From JAXDJJ01 sp034665745 (GTDB taxonomy: Bacteria; Actinomycetota; CADDZG01; WHSQ01): a stretch of 64,000 nucleotides of DNA. This document shows, in pieces, positions 8,039 to 15,497 of this stretch. A model generated the notes under the pieces. That model saw only the letters and a program-made list of their open reading frames with translations, had not been told where the DNA came from and ran no database searches. The stretch lies in NCBI GenBank assembly GCA_034665745.1, contig JAXDJJ010000078.1, forward strand, positions 39,874-103,873, in the 5' to 3' direction. Position numbers and translations under genes: made by a program. Every line of letters begins with the position of its first letter. Position 1 is the first letter of the stretch.

Positions 8039-8691
8039 TCGAGTTCCCCCTCGAACCGGTGGCTCAGGGCCTTCTCGTTCAATTCCAAGCTGCTGTTGAA
8101 GGTCACCGGCGGCTCGCAACCAGGACGAGTGTCGCTCTCGGTTGCCGACCCGATCCATGCGGCATCGAACTCATCCACACTGGCCAACCGGATCAGCCAC
8201 TTCGCCACGCCCGGCATGCAAGATGCGGACTTCGCGTCGAACGAGATGCGGCCCACCGTACCTTTCGAGGTCAGCCTGATGAGGTTCGACTCACTCGCCA
8301 CGGGGCTTGCGCCCTCGGTGGCTCCCGCCGATGCGGTGAGGCTATCCAGCCACACCTCTCCGGGTGTGATCATCGCGATCTCGGTCATGATCGATGACCA
8401 GTCGATGTCGCCTGCGAAGACCGTTTGCAGCGCGGTCTGCTTGCTGTTCACTTCTGCGTCGAGGGCCGCGAACGTCTGAAGCTCCGCGATCTCGGCCTCG
8501 AGGACGCGGTTCTGCTCCTGAACATCGCTCAACTCGGTGCGCGCGGTAGAGATCTCGGTTCCTAGATAGAACCACCACCCGAACAACAAGAGAGCGGCCA
8601 CGACTCCGGCGCCACCGACCAACAGCATGCTCCTGCGCTCGCGCCGGCGTGCCGCATAGGCGACAGGCAGAAGGTCGATCCGGCGCATCAT
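8035..8691 (-). CDS. pilN: Type IV pilus assembly protein PilN
   Basis: 218 aa. Starts MMRRIDLLP, close to the conserved short PilN N-terminal peptide (INLLP) that docks into PilM. A membrane helix follows at about 22-45, then a coiled coil (47-75) and an extracytoplasmic domain with two Cys near residues 159 and 193. ATGA overlap with pilM upstream and with pilO downstream gives tight coupling of the three platform proteins. Confidence 0.88.
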   Translation of the reverse strand: MMRRIDLLPVAYAARRRERRSMLLVGGAGVVAALLLFGWWFYLGTEISTARTELSDVQEQNRVLEAEIAELQTFAALDAEVNSKQTALQTVFAGDIDWSSIMTEIAMITPGEVWLDSLTASAGATEGASPVASESNLIRLTSKGTVGRISFDAKSASCMPGVAKWLIRLASVDEFDAAWIGSATESDTRPGCEPPVTFNSSLELNEKALSHRFEGELE

Positions 8692-9749
8692 CGGCCGCTA
8701 CCTCCCATCGCCAAACCAACTGCTGCAGCGGCAACGGGCTCAACCTGGGTGACCTGGTCCTGGGTCAACCCCGACTTCGAGAAGTTCATCTGAGTCAGCG
8801 TTGCCGCCCGGCGAACCTGCGTGCGAACGGTTGCCTCGACGCTTGCAACAAGTCCGGGTGTCAGGGATCCGCCACCCGTCATGATTATGGAGGAGACCGG
8901 GTCGCTCTCTTCCTGCGACACGTAGTAGTCGAGTGAGCCCCTGATCTCCTCGACGAGCGAGGCTACGCGCGTCTGGAGGACGCGTTGTGCGTCGGGCGTT
9001 CCCACCCCGCGGCCGAGATCCAACTTGATCCCCTCGGCTTCATCGAAGGAAACGCCTAGGTCGTTAGCGAGGGCGTTCGTGGCGTCGTCTCCACCGACCA
9101 GCAAGATGCGGACGAACCGGGGCTCACCGTTGTGGTGAACAAAGATGCTCGTGACTCCGGCTCCAACGTCGACGATCGCTTCAGCTCCCGCAGCGCCGGA
9201 TTCGCCGCGCGCCGCGGGGCTTACCGCACGCGCCACTGCGAATGGAGTCAGGTCGACGCCTGCGGGCTCGAGGCCGGCAGCTGCCGCGGTGCCCACGAAC
9301 GACTCGACCATGTCGGTGGCTGCAGCGACGAGGAGAACTCGCATCATGCGCTCGCCTGATTCATTCGTGAAATCGCCGAGGAGTTGGTAATCGAGCTCGG
9401 CGGCATCAACAGGCATCGGGATGTGATCGGCAACCTGGAACTGAAGGGAGGAGCGGAACTCCTTCTCCTCGAGGTAAGGAAGATCCACCTGGCGCACAAC
9501 AACCCTCTGGTTCGCTACCCCGAGGACAACGCGGCGTCCCTTCAACTTCGCACGCTTGAACAGCTGCGAGATCGCTTCCGACACCGCACCTTGGTCGCGG
9601 ATCTCGCCGTCTACGACCACACCGGGTGAAAGGGCCACTTGCCCGAAACTGATCAACGAGGGGGTGCCACGTCCGGTCGAGACCTGCGCAGCACGGACCG
9701 CGCTGGTTCCGATATCGAGTCCGACGAGGGGTCCGGTTCCGAAGGCCAT
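8688..9749 (-). CDS. pilM: Type IV pilus actin-like ATPase PilM
   Basis: 353 aa, FtsA/actin fold. Phosphate-1 motif GLDIGTSAVRAAQV near the N-terminus, EFRSSLQFQVADHIPMP typical for PilM, IVDVGAGVTSIFVH (phosphate-2) and IIMTGGGSLTPGL (adenosine motif). It forms the cytoplasmic ring that binds PilN. The start overlaps the stop of the upstream HTH gene by 1 nt (TGATG), so regulator and platform genes are in one operon. Confidence 0.94.
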   Translation of the reverse strand: MAFGTGPLVGLDIGTSAVRAAQVSTGRGTPSLISFGQVALSPGVVVDGEIRDQGAVSEAISQLFKRAKLKGRRVVLGVANQRVVVRQVDLPYLEEKEFRSSLQFQVADHIPMPVDAAELDYQLLGDFTNESGERMMRVLLVAAATDMVESFVGTAAAAGLEPAGVDLTPFAVARAVSPAARGESGAAGAEAIVDVGAGVTSIFVHHNGEPRFVRILLVGGDDATNALANDLGVSFDEAEGIKLDLGRGVGTPDAQRVLQTRVASLVEEIRGSLDYYVSQEESDPVSSIIMTGGGSLTPGLVASVEATVRTQVRRAATLTQMNFSKSGLTQDQVTQVEPVAAAAVGLAMGGSGR

Positions 9750-9952
9750 CAGTCGGTGCCCTCTACGTGAACGGCACGGTCAGTGAGGTATCGATCGACA
9801 TCACCGCGCCGAAGCCGGTAGTTCTTCCCGACCCGGATCGCCGGCAGCTGTCCGGACTTGATGAGGCGATACACGGTCATGTTCGACACGCGCATCAAGC
9901 CCGCTACCTCACCCACGGTGAGGAGTGGCTCGCCGAAATCCCGTCCCGGCAT
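9749..9952 (-). CDS. BldC/excisionase-type HTH DNA-binding protein
   Basis: 67 aa from the preferred ATG (9950-9952), with AAGGA 6 nt upstream; an upstream ATG pair (10007-10012) would give 87 aa but has no SD. The core PLLTVGEVAGLMRV, TVYRLIKSGQLPAIRVGKNYRLRRGDVDRYL is a MerR-like winged helix of the excisionase family; BldC of Streptomyces has the same size and fold. It ends in the pilM start (1-nt overlap). It probably regulates the pilus genes, perhaps including its own promoter, where direct repeats are present (10015-10107). It is not linked to any integrase here, so an excisionase role is unlikely. Confidence 0.8.
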   Translation of the reverse strand: MPGRDFGEPLLTVGEVAGLMRVSNMTVYRLIKSGQLPAIRVGKNYRLRRGDVDRYLTDRAVHVEGTD

Positions 9953-10014
9953 CCCCGTTCCTTCTTCCGATGCTTCCCCGCCCCCCACGGTGGACCGCCG
10001 GGGGTGCATCATTC

Positions 10015-10107
10015 AACAATCGTTAACAACAGTGGTCAAGAAGAAGATTCGACCCCAACAGGCCTCGCCTTTAGAGTCACAGACCTGTAATTAACAATCG
10101 GCAACAT
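10015..10107 (-). promoter_or_regulatory. Two AACAA direct-repeat pairs upstream of the HTH-pilMNO operon
   Basis: On the plus strand AACAA occurs at 10015 and 10025, and again AACAA at 10093 with AACAT at 10103: each pair has exactly 10-bp spacing (one helical turn), and both share AACAATCG. The 178-nt gene-free stretch 9953-10130 is more AT-rich than its surroundings. Direct repeats on one face of DNA are what head-to-tail BldC-type proteins bind. No clear -35/-10 pair could be assigned; TAAA followed 16 nt later by GTCGAATC is only a poor WhiG-type match. Confidence 0.4.
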
Positions 10108-10130
10108 CTACCTCAAGGCGAACAGTCGGG

Positions 10131-11666
10131 TCAGCGATCTACCTCGCTCCACCGACCGGGGACAGATTTGAGGAACGGGCCGGGCATGTTCTCCACCCAG
10201 CAGTCACTCAGCGTCATGAGCTGACTGGAGGAACCGAACGAGATCGTTCCATTGGGGGCGATGATGCTTCCGTCGATGGTCAGGCTCCCTGTCGTCGTGA
10301 AGTTGCCATCCAGGAGCAGAGCCCCCGTGAACTTCGTGCCCCCGGCGCCACCCCAGTCGGCTCCCCCGTTCCGCACGACGACCACGACAGACTTGTTGTT
10401 GTCCGGGTTCGACAGGTCGGTGCAACCCCAAACGTCACCCAAGAGACCGATGTTGTTCAACGAGGGGATCCCTCCGGTGAATTCGATGTAGACCACGAAC
10501 GTATTCGTCCCGGGCACGGATGGGATCAGCGATCCATTCAGCACGCTCTGCACCATCCCCTTGTAGTCAGCAAGGGCGGCTGGCGTATAGGTGTTGGAAA
10601 CGCCTTTCACGGTGCAGGTCGCCGTCCCAGCGATGCCCGCCGCCGGCAATGCGCAATAGACGCCGTAGGCCTTCGCTGCCTCTTTCAGAGCCTGATGATC
10701 CTGCTCAGTCAAGCGCGGCTTGGCGAAGTTGCTGAGTTGGGTGGAAGAGAAACTGGAATTGCTCGGATATCCGACCTGGCCCGCACAACCGCTGGTTATG
10801 GGCCCGCCCGACCCGGCCGAGCCGTCGCTGTCCCATAGTGACTGACTCGCAACTCCGGTGTTGCCACTGCAGTTCTTGTATCCGCTGGTAGGACCCGTGA
10901 ACTCGGGCGTGCCACTGTTCTTAAGGAAGATTCCGCCCACCGCGTGGGCAGCCGCGGGTATGTGCTCGTCAAGGGATCGACCGGTCACGCTGCTGAAGAA
11001 ATCTCTGATCAGGTAGTAGGAGTCGATGCCGGAGAATTGGTTCTTTTGCCTATCGTTGTGAGTCGTTTCAGAAACCGAGCTGATGTTCGTGAAGGCAGGA
11101 TGAGCCTTCGGGTCGAATTGTCTGGCGTACATCCCGATCGGGAGGCCTACCGGGGTTAGCGCGACGACCTGCTGGACGGTGCGCGAGGCGGCGGGGTTGG
11201 TTCCCGTGGAAGTGATCAGGAAGTAGGTCAAATCGTTCCCCTGCCCCGGGTGCGGGCTATCGGGCCGCGACGCGCAGGCGCCGGAGCTTGGAGGGATAGG
11301 AAACCGGTCTGCCGGGGTTGCCGCGTTCGGGTCATAAACCGTCAGGGACGCGGTGTAGCTCCCACTGGCGATCTGACCTGGTGGCAAAGCGATCGCAGGT
11401 TTTCCGTTGCACCCCGCGGTGTTCATCTTCGCGTACGTCAGGCGTCCGCTCTTCATGTAGTTGATGAAGCGATCCACACCGGCCTCGGCGTAGGAGAGAG
11501 CAAGAGCAGCGTTGCGGTCGTCTTTTCCCGCTTTGAACTCGCGGATAGTGGCAAAGGATGCAACCGCTGCCACCGCAGTCAAGCTCGCACCGACCAGAAG
11601 AACCGTAACCATCGCTATCCCACGTTGCGCCCATCCGTCTCCGAATCGCTTCATACGCAATCTCAC
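10131..11666 (-). CDS. PilX-like pilus assembly protein
   Basis: 511 aa. The N-terminus (about 13-40: QRGIAMVTVLLVGASLTAVA-type hydrophobic helix preceded by RG) is the PilX N-terminal pattern, without the strict GFTLIE cleavage box; the following residues (about 45-70) are the amphipathic continuation of a pilin helix. The rest is a large Ser/Gly/Asn-rich extracellular region with many Cys, ending in a WVENMPGPFLKSVPGRWSEVDR tail. In other systems PilX-class proteins form a tip complex with PilW, PilV and a large tip protein. It begins 4 nt inside the preceding pilW-like gene. It is the last gene before the 178-nt gap upstream of the HTH gene. Confidence 0.7.
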   Translation of the reverse strand: MRLRMKRFGDGWAQRGIAMVTVLLVGASLTAVAAVASFATIREFKAGKDDRNAALALSYAEAGVDRFINYMKSGRLTYAKMNTAGCNGKPAIALPPGQIASGSYTASLTVYDPNAATPADRFPIPPSSGACASRPDSPHPGQGNDLTYFLITSTGTNPAASRTVQQVVALTPVGLPIGMYARQFDPKAHPAFTNISSVSETTHNDRQKNQFSGIDSYYLIRDFFSSVTGRSLDEHIPAAAHAVGGIFLKNSGTPEFTGPTSGYKNCSGNTGVASQSLWDSDGSAGSGGPITSGCAGQVGYPSNSSFSSTQLSNFAKPRLTEQDHQALKEAAKAYGVYCALPAAGIAGTATCTVKGVSNTYTPAALADYKGMVQSVLNGSLIPSVPGTNTFVVYIEFTGGIPSLNNIGLLGDVWGCTDLSNPDNNKSVVVVVRNGGADWGGAGGTKFTGALLLDGNFTTTGSLTIDGSIIAPNGTISFGSSSQLMTLSDCWVENMPGPFLKSVPGRWSEVDR

Positions 11667-12301
11667 CTCTGATTCCTCAATTGGGCATCTGCATAGAACT
11701 TCTCGGATGCTTCGCTGTTGACGACTCTGAATGAATACGAGACAACGTCAACGAAATTGATCTCCTGACCATCGAGGACGCCGTTGTTGTTGCCGACCAG
11801 GGACTGGTCTAGCTCGACCGACGAGGTCGCACCGTCACCGTTCGTGTCGTATTCGAGACGGCTACTCGAGAAAGTGAATACGTCTTGACATGTACCGCCT
11901 GCTTTCAGGATGCACTGGACGCCGTCGATCAAGGTTTCACTTGTATATCCATTGCTCACCGTGATGCGCTTCGAGGCGCTGTTGAAGCTGAACGTGAGGT
12001 CCTCATAGTTCCCGGACGGGTCCGATGGGGTGGCCTGGATCGTGCCGTTCTGGTCGTAATCGATGAAGATCGAATATCCGGTACTGGCCGGTGTGATCAC
12101 CGTCGAGGCCTCCCTCGTGTCACGAACCATCCGATTGAGACCGAGTCGTGCCTCTTCGGACACGTCCACAACACCCCGCGCTCGCTCCGAGGCGTTCGTG
12201 GACGAGAACAACAGCTGATACATCGCTGTGGTGACGATCGACATGATGAACATCGTCATCAGGAGTTCAATCAGGGTGAACCCTCGTTCGTTGTTATCCA
12301 C
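11663..12301 (-). CDS. Minor pilin, PilW/PulJ-like, with a calcium-loop motif
   Basis: 212 aa. Prepilin site G7|F8 followed by TLIELL and a hydrophobic helix to about residue 30. The globular part has paired Cys (130 and 138) and an EF-hand/dockerin-like loop at D152-E163 (pattern D-x-N-x-D-G-x-x-x-x-x-E), followed by NNNGVLDGQE, which looks like a second calcium-type turn. Calcium binding by minor pilins or pseudopilins is known elsewhere. It overlaps its neighbours on both sides (8 nt with the 601-aa pilin upstream, 4 nt with the PilX-like gene), so the minor pilins form one transcription unit. Confidence 0.78.
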   Translation of the reverse strand: MDNNERGFTLIELLMTMFIMSIVTTAMYQLLFSSTNASERARGVVDVSEEARLGLNRMVRDTREASTVITPASTGYSIFIDYDQNGTIQATPSDPSGNYEDLTFSFNSASKRITVSNGYTSETLIDGVQCILKAGGTCQDVFTFSSSRLEYDTNGDGATSSVELDQSLVGNNNGVLDGQEINFVDVVSYSFRVVNSEASEKFYADAQLRNQR

Positions 12302-14099
12302 GACGATCCGCCGACTGGCATGAAAGCTTGGCTATATCCACTGCGAGTTGGGTTTCCTCGTTGGACAAGTTTGTTCTTGCCGTTGCCAGACGCATCGCTG
12401 TCGGGATCTCGACGCGGGCGTTGTCTTTGACGAGGCTGCTTGGCAGCGTGAAGGCTCCGGTCCAGCTCGTGAGGTATCCCTTCTTCGGGATCAGTGAAGT
12501 GTCATCCTGGAACAGGTAGATGTCGCTCAGTGGCACTGGTGAGTCGTACACGAGCGGATTCGACGTTTTCAGCGGAGCTAGGGCATCGGTGGCTGCTGGG
12601 CTGGTCGAGGTCGATCCCGATAGCAAGGTGGTGGAGCCACCGTTCGTCACCGATACGTACGCTCCGGCATTCGAACCGTCCAGGTTGTTCGAATCCGCCC
12701 AATATTTCACATTCCCCGACCACGACCCCGTCACGGCCGAACTACTGAGAGTGCCTGTCGACTTGCACGTCAGGTTGGCAACGAAATTCGTGATCAACAC
12801 AACCCCGTCCGGCGCGAACGTCGTCGGGAGCAAGCTGATCTGAGGGATCTCGACGTGTACCGTGCCCTCGACCTTACGGTTCGCGTCTCCCGTCGTCGTC
12901 GCCTCGGCGAAGGTGCTCCCTAGCAGGTCGGTCACCGTCTGACTCGACGGTTGATGGAGCACCGAGAACACGGGGCGGCCGGGATCGAGGTGAAGGAGAG
13001 CATCGCTGGCCGTATCGGCCTGGTTATTCGCCCAGAAGATGTCCGTTCCGACACCGCCGACGAAACCGAAGTTACCGACAGCTTTCGGAAGTGAGTTCGT
13101 GATGGCTACCGTCGGTGTTGTTGGGGTGGGGTTGTTGACGGTTCCCGCGCCCACGGCGCCCACTTCGATGTTGCCCAAACTCGGATGCGTAACGACATCT
13201 CTAGCTACCGACGTCGTTGTCGGAGCCTGGTTAGGGGGAGCGCGCAATGCTGTCGCAGCCCCGTTGACCTTGTCTAGATCTGACCCTGGTGTAGTACCGA
13301 ATTCCTGTTGGGTGAGAGTGAACTCTCCTGCATTTTCCTCGACCGACGCTGCGGCGAAGTTCCGGATCTCGATATCGGAAACGGATCTGCCGGCGAAACC
13401 AGAGAGTTTGCTTAGTCGGCCATTCGTCTCCTTGTATGAGGTCAGGACCTGCACGGAATAGTCGATGGTGGCTTCTGCTCGCACTCTATCGGGGCTGAGC
13501 TTCCGTTCGCCCATGTACGTGGTGAGGGCGAACGATCGGGATCGTCCCAACTGGGTCCAGCTCGTGGTTACCGTCAACTTCATCAGATCCGATGGCGGAG
13601 TCGACGTCGCCTCCGCCGCCGAGCTATAGGTGGCTCCCGGCGTCACAGACGTGAACGTTTCAGGGTTCGTGTTGGCGACCGGTGTCAAGAACTGCGCCGC
13701 GTACGTGATCGTGAAGCCTGTCGGGATCTTAGAAGTCCCGTCCGCGTGCTTGGGAGGACATGCTCGTGCCCCGCTCGCGGCCGGTGTAGCAGTGGTCGGC
13801 GTGCATGTGGTGGTGAAAGTCACTGTACCCGCGCTGTATCCGGTTGAAAGATTCGGGAAGTAGAGGTCCAGCAGATCTCGGTTAGGAGCTCCGTCGAAGT
13901 ACGGGAGACCGCGCGCCCTCTCCATCGCCTCCTGTGTGAGGTTCTTGCCCACCGTGAAAGAGCGAGCGAGAGCAGAGCCCCGCATGGAGCTGATCAGAAG
14001 AGGCGTTATCCCCAGAGTCATCGCGGCGAAGATGGAGATGGAGACAAGCACCTCGATAAGCGAGAAGCCCGAACTGCGTCTGATGAATGACAGCCTCAT
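12294..14099 (-). CDS. Very large pilin-like protein (PilV-type N-terminus)
   Basis: 601 aa, three to four times a normal minor pilin. Short leader with prepilin site G11|F12 followed by SLIEVLVSISIF, then a hydrophobic helix to about residue 33. The rest is Thr/Ser-rich, probably beta-rich, with few charged residues and four or more Cys, and could be a tip adhesin carried on a pilin stem. Starts directly after the 14100-14660 gene (adjacent, no gap), so it is probably translated by reinitiation. I do not recognise the C-terminal domain. Confidence 0.72.
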   Translation of the reverse strand: MRLSFIRRSSGFSLIEVLVSISIFAAMTLGITPLLISSMRGSALARSFTVGKNLTQEAMERARGLPYFDGAPNRDLLDLYFPNLSTGYSAGTVTFTTTCTPTTATPAASGARACPPKHADGTSKIPTGFTITYAAQFLTPVANTNPETFTSVTPGATYSSAAEATSTPPSDLMKLTVTTSWTQLGRSRSFALTTYMGERKLSPDRVRAEATIDYSVQVLTSYKETNGRLSKLSGFAGRSVSDIEIRNFAAASVEENAGEFTLTQQEFGTTPGSDLDKVNGAATALRAPPNQAPTTTSVARDVVTHPSLGNIEVGAVGAGTVNNPTPTTPTVAITNSLPKAVGNFGFVGGVGTDIFWANNQADTASDALLHLDPGRPVFSVLHQPSSQTVTDLLGSTFAEATTTGDANRKVEGTVHVEIPQISLLPTTFAPDGVVLITNFVANLTCKSTGTLSSSAVTGSWSGNVKYWADSNNLDGSNAGAYVSVTNGGSTTLLSGSTSTSPAATDALAPLKTSNPLVYDSPVPLSDIYLFQDDTSLIPKKGYLTSWTGAFTLPSSLVKDNARVEIPTAMRLATARTNLSNEETQLAVDIAKLSCQSADRRG

Positions 14100-14660
14100 C
14101 TAGCTGCCCGTCACTCGGCCGGTCATCGGCTGCACCGTGACGGTTACCGACTTGCTAGCGACGTTGGGATGCATGAGCGTCACGCTGCCCGCGGTTGCCG
14201 TGCCTCGTGCGAAGAAGAGGGCGAACTGATCGGTGGCAGCTCCGGGGAGCTTGCTACGGCAAAAGTCCGTGATGCCGGTCACGACAGTGAAATCCGCGGC
14301 CGTCACCTTGACGCCGGAGCCGAAAGTGAACGATTGCACCTGGACGCAGGTGTCGTCGGCGTTGCTGGCGAGATTCGCTCCAGGGCTGTATCGGACAAGG
14401 GCCCAGGTCGAGCTGTTGACTCTGAAACGCACGCCGCTTACGAAGGGACTGCTCATCGATACCACATCCTCTTGGCCGCCCCTTAGCTGAGTGATGACCT
14501 GATCCCTTCCTCCATAAAGGGATTGAGTGAACCAGTACCCCCGCAACGTGGACACCCCGAGGCCCGTCACGATGGAGATGAGGCCAAGCACGACCATGAG
14601 CTCGATAAGCGAGAAACCTGCCGAGCCGTTCGGTCGCGAGCGAGATCTGATCGTTTCCAT
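14100..14660 (-). CDS. Minor pilin, FimT/GspH-like
   Basis: 186 aa from ATG 14658-14660. Prepilin site G15|F16 followed by SLIELMVVLGLISIVTGLG, then DQVITQLRGGQEDVV and a beta-rich domain with two Cys, the GspH/FimT arrangement. A longer frame could start at a TTG (14730-14732) but that codon lies in a terminator hairpin. No strong SD precedes the ATG; a WhiG-like promoter (14671-14698) would place the transcript start within a few bases of it, suggesting a very short leader. First gene of the four-gene minor-pilin operon. Confidence 0.78.
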   Translation of the reverse strand: METIRSRSRPNGSAGFSLIELMVVLGLISIVTGLGVSTLRGYWFTQSLYGGRDQVITQLRGGQEDVVSMSSPFVSGVRFRVNSSTWALVRYSPGANLASNADDTCVQVQSFTFGSGVKVTAADFTVVTGITDFCRSKLPGAATDQFALFFARGTATAGSVTLMHPNVASKSVTVTVQPMTGRVTGS

Positions 14661-14670
14661 CCTGTCGTAT

Positions 14671-14698
14671 GAATCGGCGCCCGTAGCGGCCGACTTGA
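14671..14698 (-). promoter_or_regulatory. Possible WhiG-type promoter for the minor-pilin operon
   Basis: On the minus strand TCAA (14698-14695), 16-nt spacer, GCCGATTC (14678-14671). The WhiG/FliA consensus is TAAA, 15-16 nt, GCCGATAA, so 9 of 12 positions match at the right spacing. It lies just after the pilA terminator hairpin and 10 nt before the ATG. Confidence 0.4.
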
Positions 14699-14730
14699 CC
14701 GGTTTGTGATGGACCTGGACTGCAGATAGC

Positions 14731-14760
14731 AAGAGGGCGGAGGTGCCCCTCCGCCCTCTT
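14731..14760 (-). terminator. Terminator hairpin downstream of pilA
   Basis: A perfect 13-bp stem (14731-14743 with 14748-14760) with a 4-nt loop. The minus-strand exit reads CCCTCTTGC, so the U-run is short, but the stem is very stable. It sits 36 nt after the pilA stop and separates the abundant pilin transcript from the minor-pilin operon. Confidence 0.75.
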
Positions 14761-14796
14761 TATCGATATACCTAGCTCGGTCCTACACGAAGTGCC

Positions 14797-15207
14797 CTAT
14801 GGACAGGGGGCCGGCTTCGCTGTTCCCGGAGCGCCAACGTCGCTGCTCCAGTAGTAGGTCGGGATCGACTGAGTGTGAACCGCCATCAAGCAGAATGATG
14901 TCGCACTCTTGGCAGCCACCGTGAGCGTTACTCCCACAACCGGGCGGAAGCCTTCATTCGTTAGTCCTGTGGCCGCATCGCAGCCGGCATAGCTGCCGTT
15001 GGCACCAGTGGCACAAGACTCCATCGCATTGGCACCGTTCTTCAGTGCCGACTCGCTCTGCGCTATCCAGCCCTTCTGACGCTGGTTCAGGAACACTGGG
15101 ATCGCGATCGCCGCCAGGATGGCGATGATCAAGATGACCACAAGGAGCTCGATGAGGGTGAATCCATCCTCACGTCGCTCTTGCATTGCGTGGAACCGCT
15201 GGAACAT
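14797..15207 (-). CDS. pilA: Major type IV pilin
   Basis: 136 aa from ATG 15205-15207 with GGAAGG 6 nt upstream. Short charged leader, prepilin site G15|F16, then TLIELLVVILIIAILAAIAIP, the canonical pilin helix with Glu5, and FLNQRQKGWIAQSESALKNG. The mature part is about 120 residues with Cys residues in the middle and at the end, typical for actinobacterial and Gram-positive major pilins. It is alone between a WhiG-type promoter plus c-di-GMP riboswitch (upstream) and a strong terminator (downstream), fitting an abundant, separately controlled subunit. No prepilin peptidase gene is present in this window. Confidence 0.93.
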   Translation of the reverse strand: MFQRFHAMQERREDGFTLIELLVVILIIAILAAIAIPVFLNQRQKGWIAQSESALKNGANAMESCATGANGSYAGCDAATGLTNEGFRPVVGVTLTVAAKSATSFCLMAVHTQSIPTYYWSSDVGAPGTAKPAPCP

Positions 15208-15312
15208 CCAGCACCTTCCTTTCTGTCCCCCCAAGCCGACCAGGGACTACGACCGACGACGAACCGTTCACCATCGCCTGCATCGAAACGGTCCCAACTG
15301 CACCGTCCCTGT

Positions 15313-15389
15313 TGCAGGTAGCCCGGCTGACTCTTGCGAGTTCCGTGGCTTTGCGTCCCCATCTCGCGACGGGTTTGCCTTTAACTGCG
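15313..15389 (-). promoter_or_regulatory. c-di-GMP-I (GEMM-I) riboswitch upstream of pilA
   Basis: The minus-strand RNA contains GGCAAACC, then a short hairpin, GGGACGCAAAGCC, an A, a second hairpin with arms ACUC/GAGU closed by a GCAA loop, and CAGCCGGGCUACC; ends GCAG and CUGC can form P1. These are the conserved GEMM-I elements in order: GGACGCAAAGCC with bulged A, GNRA-type tetraloop and the GCCGGG-UACC side. Downstream (15208-15312) the RNA can form a 7-bp long-range stem CAGGGAC/GUCCCUG (15311-15305 with 15247-15241) and a short ACGGU/ACCGU hairpin; the expression platform is not obvious. No U-rich terminator was seen between aptamer and pilA. Confidence 0.88.
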
Positions 15390-15413
15390 CGCTACATACG
15401 GCTTGTAGCGTAC

Positions 15414-15441
15414 TTATCGGCCCCCGAAACACAACCCTTTA
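15414..15441 (-). promoter_or_regulatory. WhiG/FliA (sigma-28 type) promoter of pilA
   Basis: Minus strand: TAAA (15441-15438), 16-nt spacer (15437-15422), GCCGATAA (15421-15414). This is the exact WhiG consensus known from Streptomyces (TAAA-N16-GCCGATAA). Transcription would start near 15405-15408, about 15-20 nt before the riboswitch P1, giving a leader of about 200 nt for pilA. The promoter lies in the 290-nt space between pilC and pilA. Confidence 0.85.
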
Positions 15442-15497
15442 GGTCTTTTCTCTTTCAGAACTAGAAAAAACTGGTTCGGATTGTTCATACTGCCCAC

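Noticed and set aside
9749..9952. Excisionase of an integrated element
   Set aside because: No integrase, attachment site or phage gene is near; the gene is coupled to pilM, so a pilus regulator is more likely.
14661..14732. Longer form of the 14100-14660 pilin starting at TTG 14732
   Set aside because: The TTG is part of the terminator hairpin, and the extra residues would give an unusually long leader before the prepilin site.
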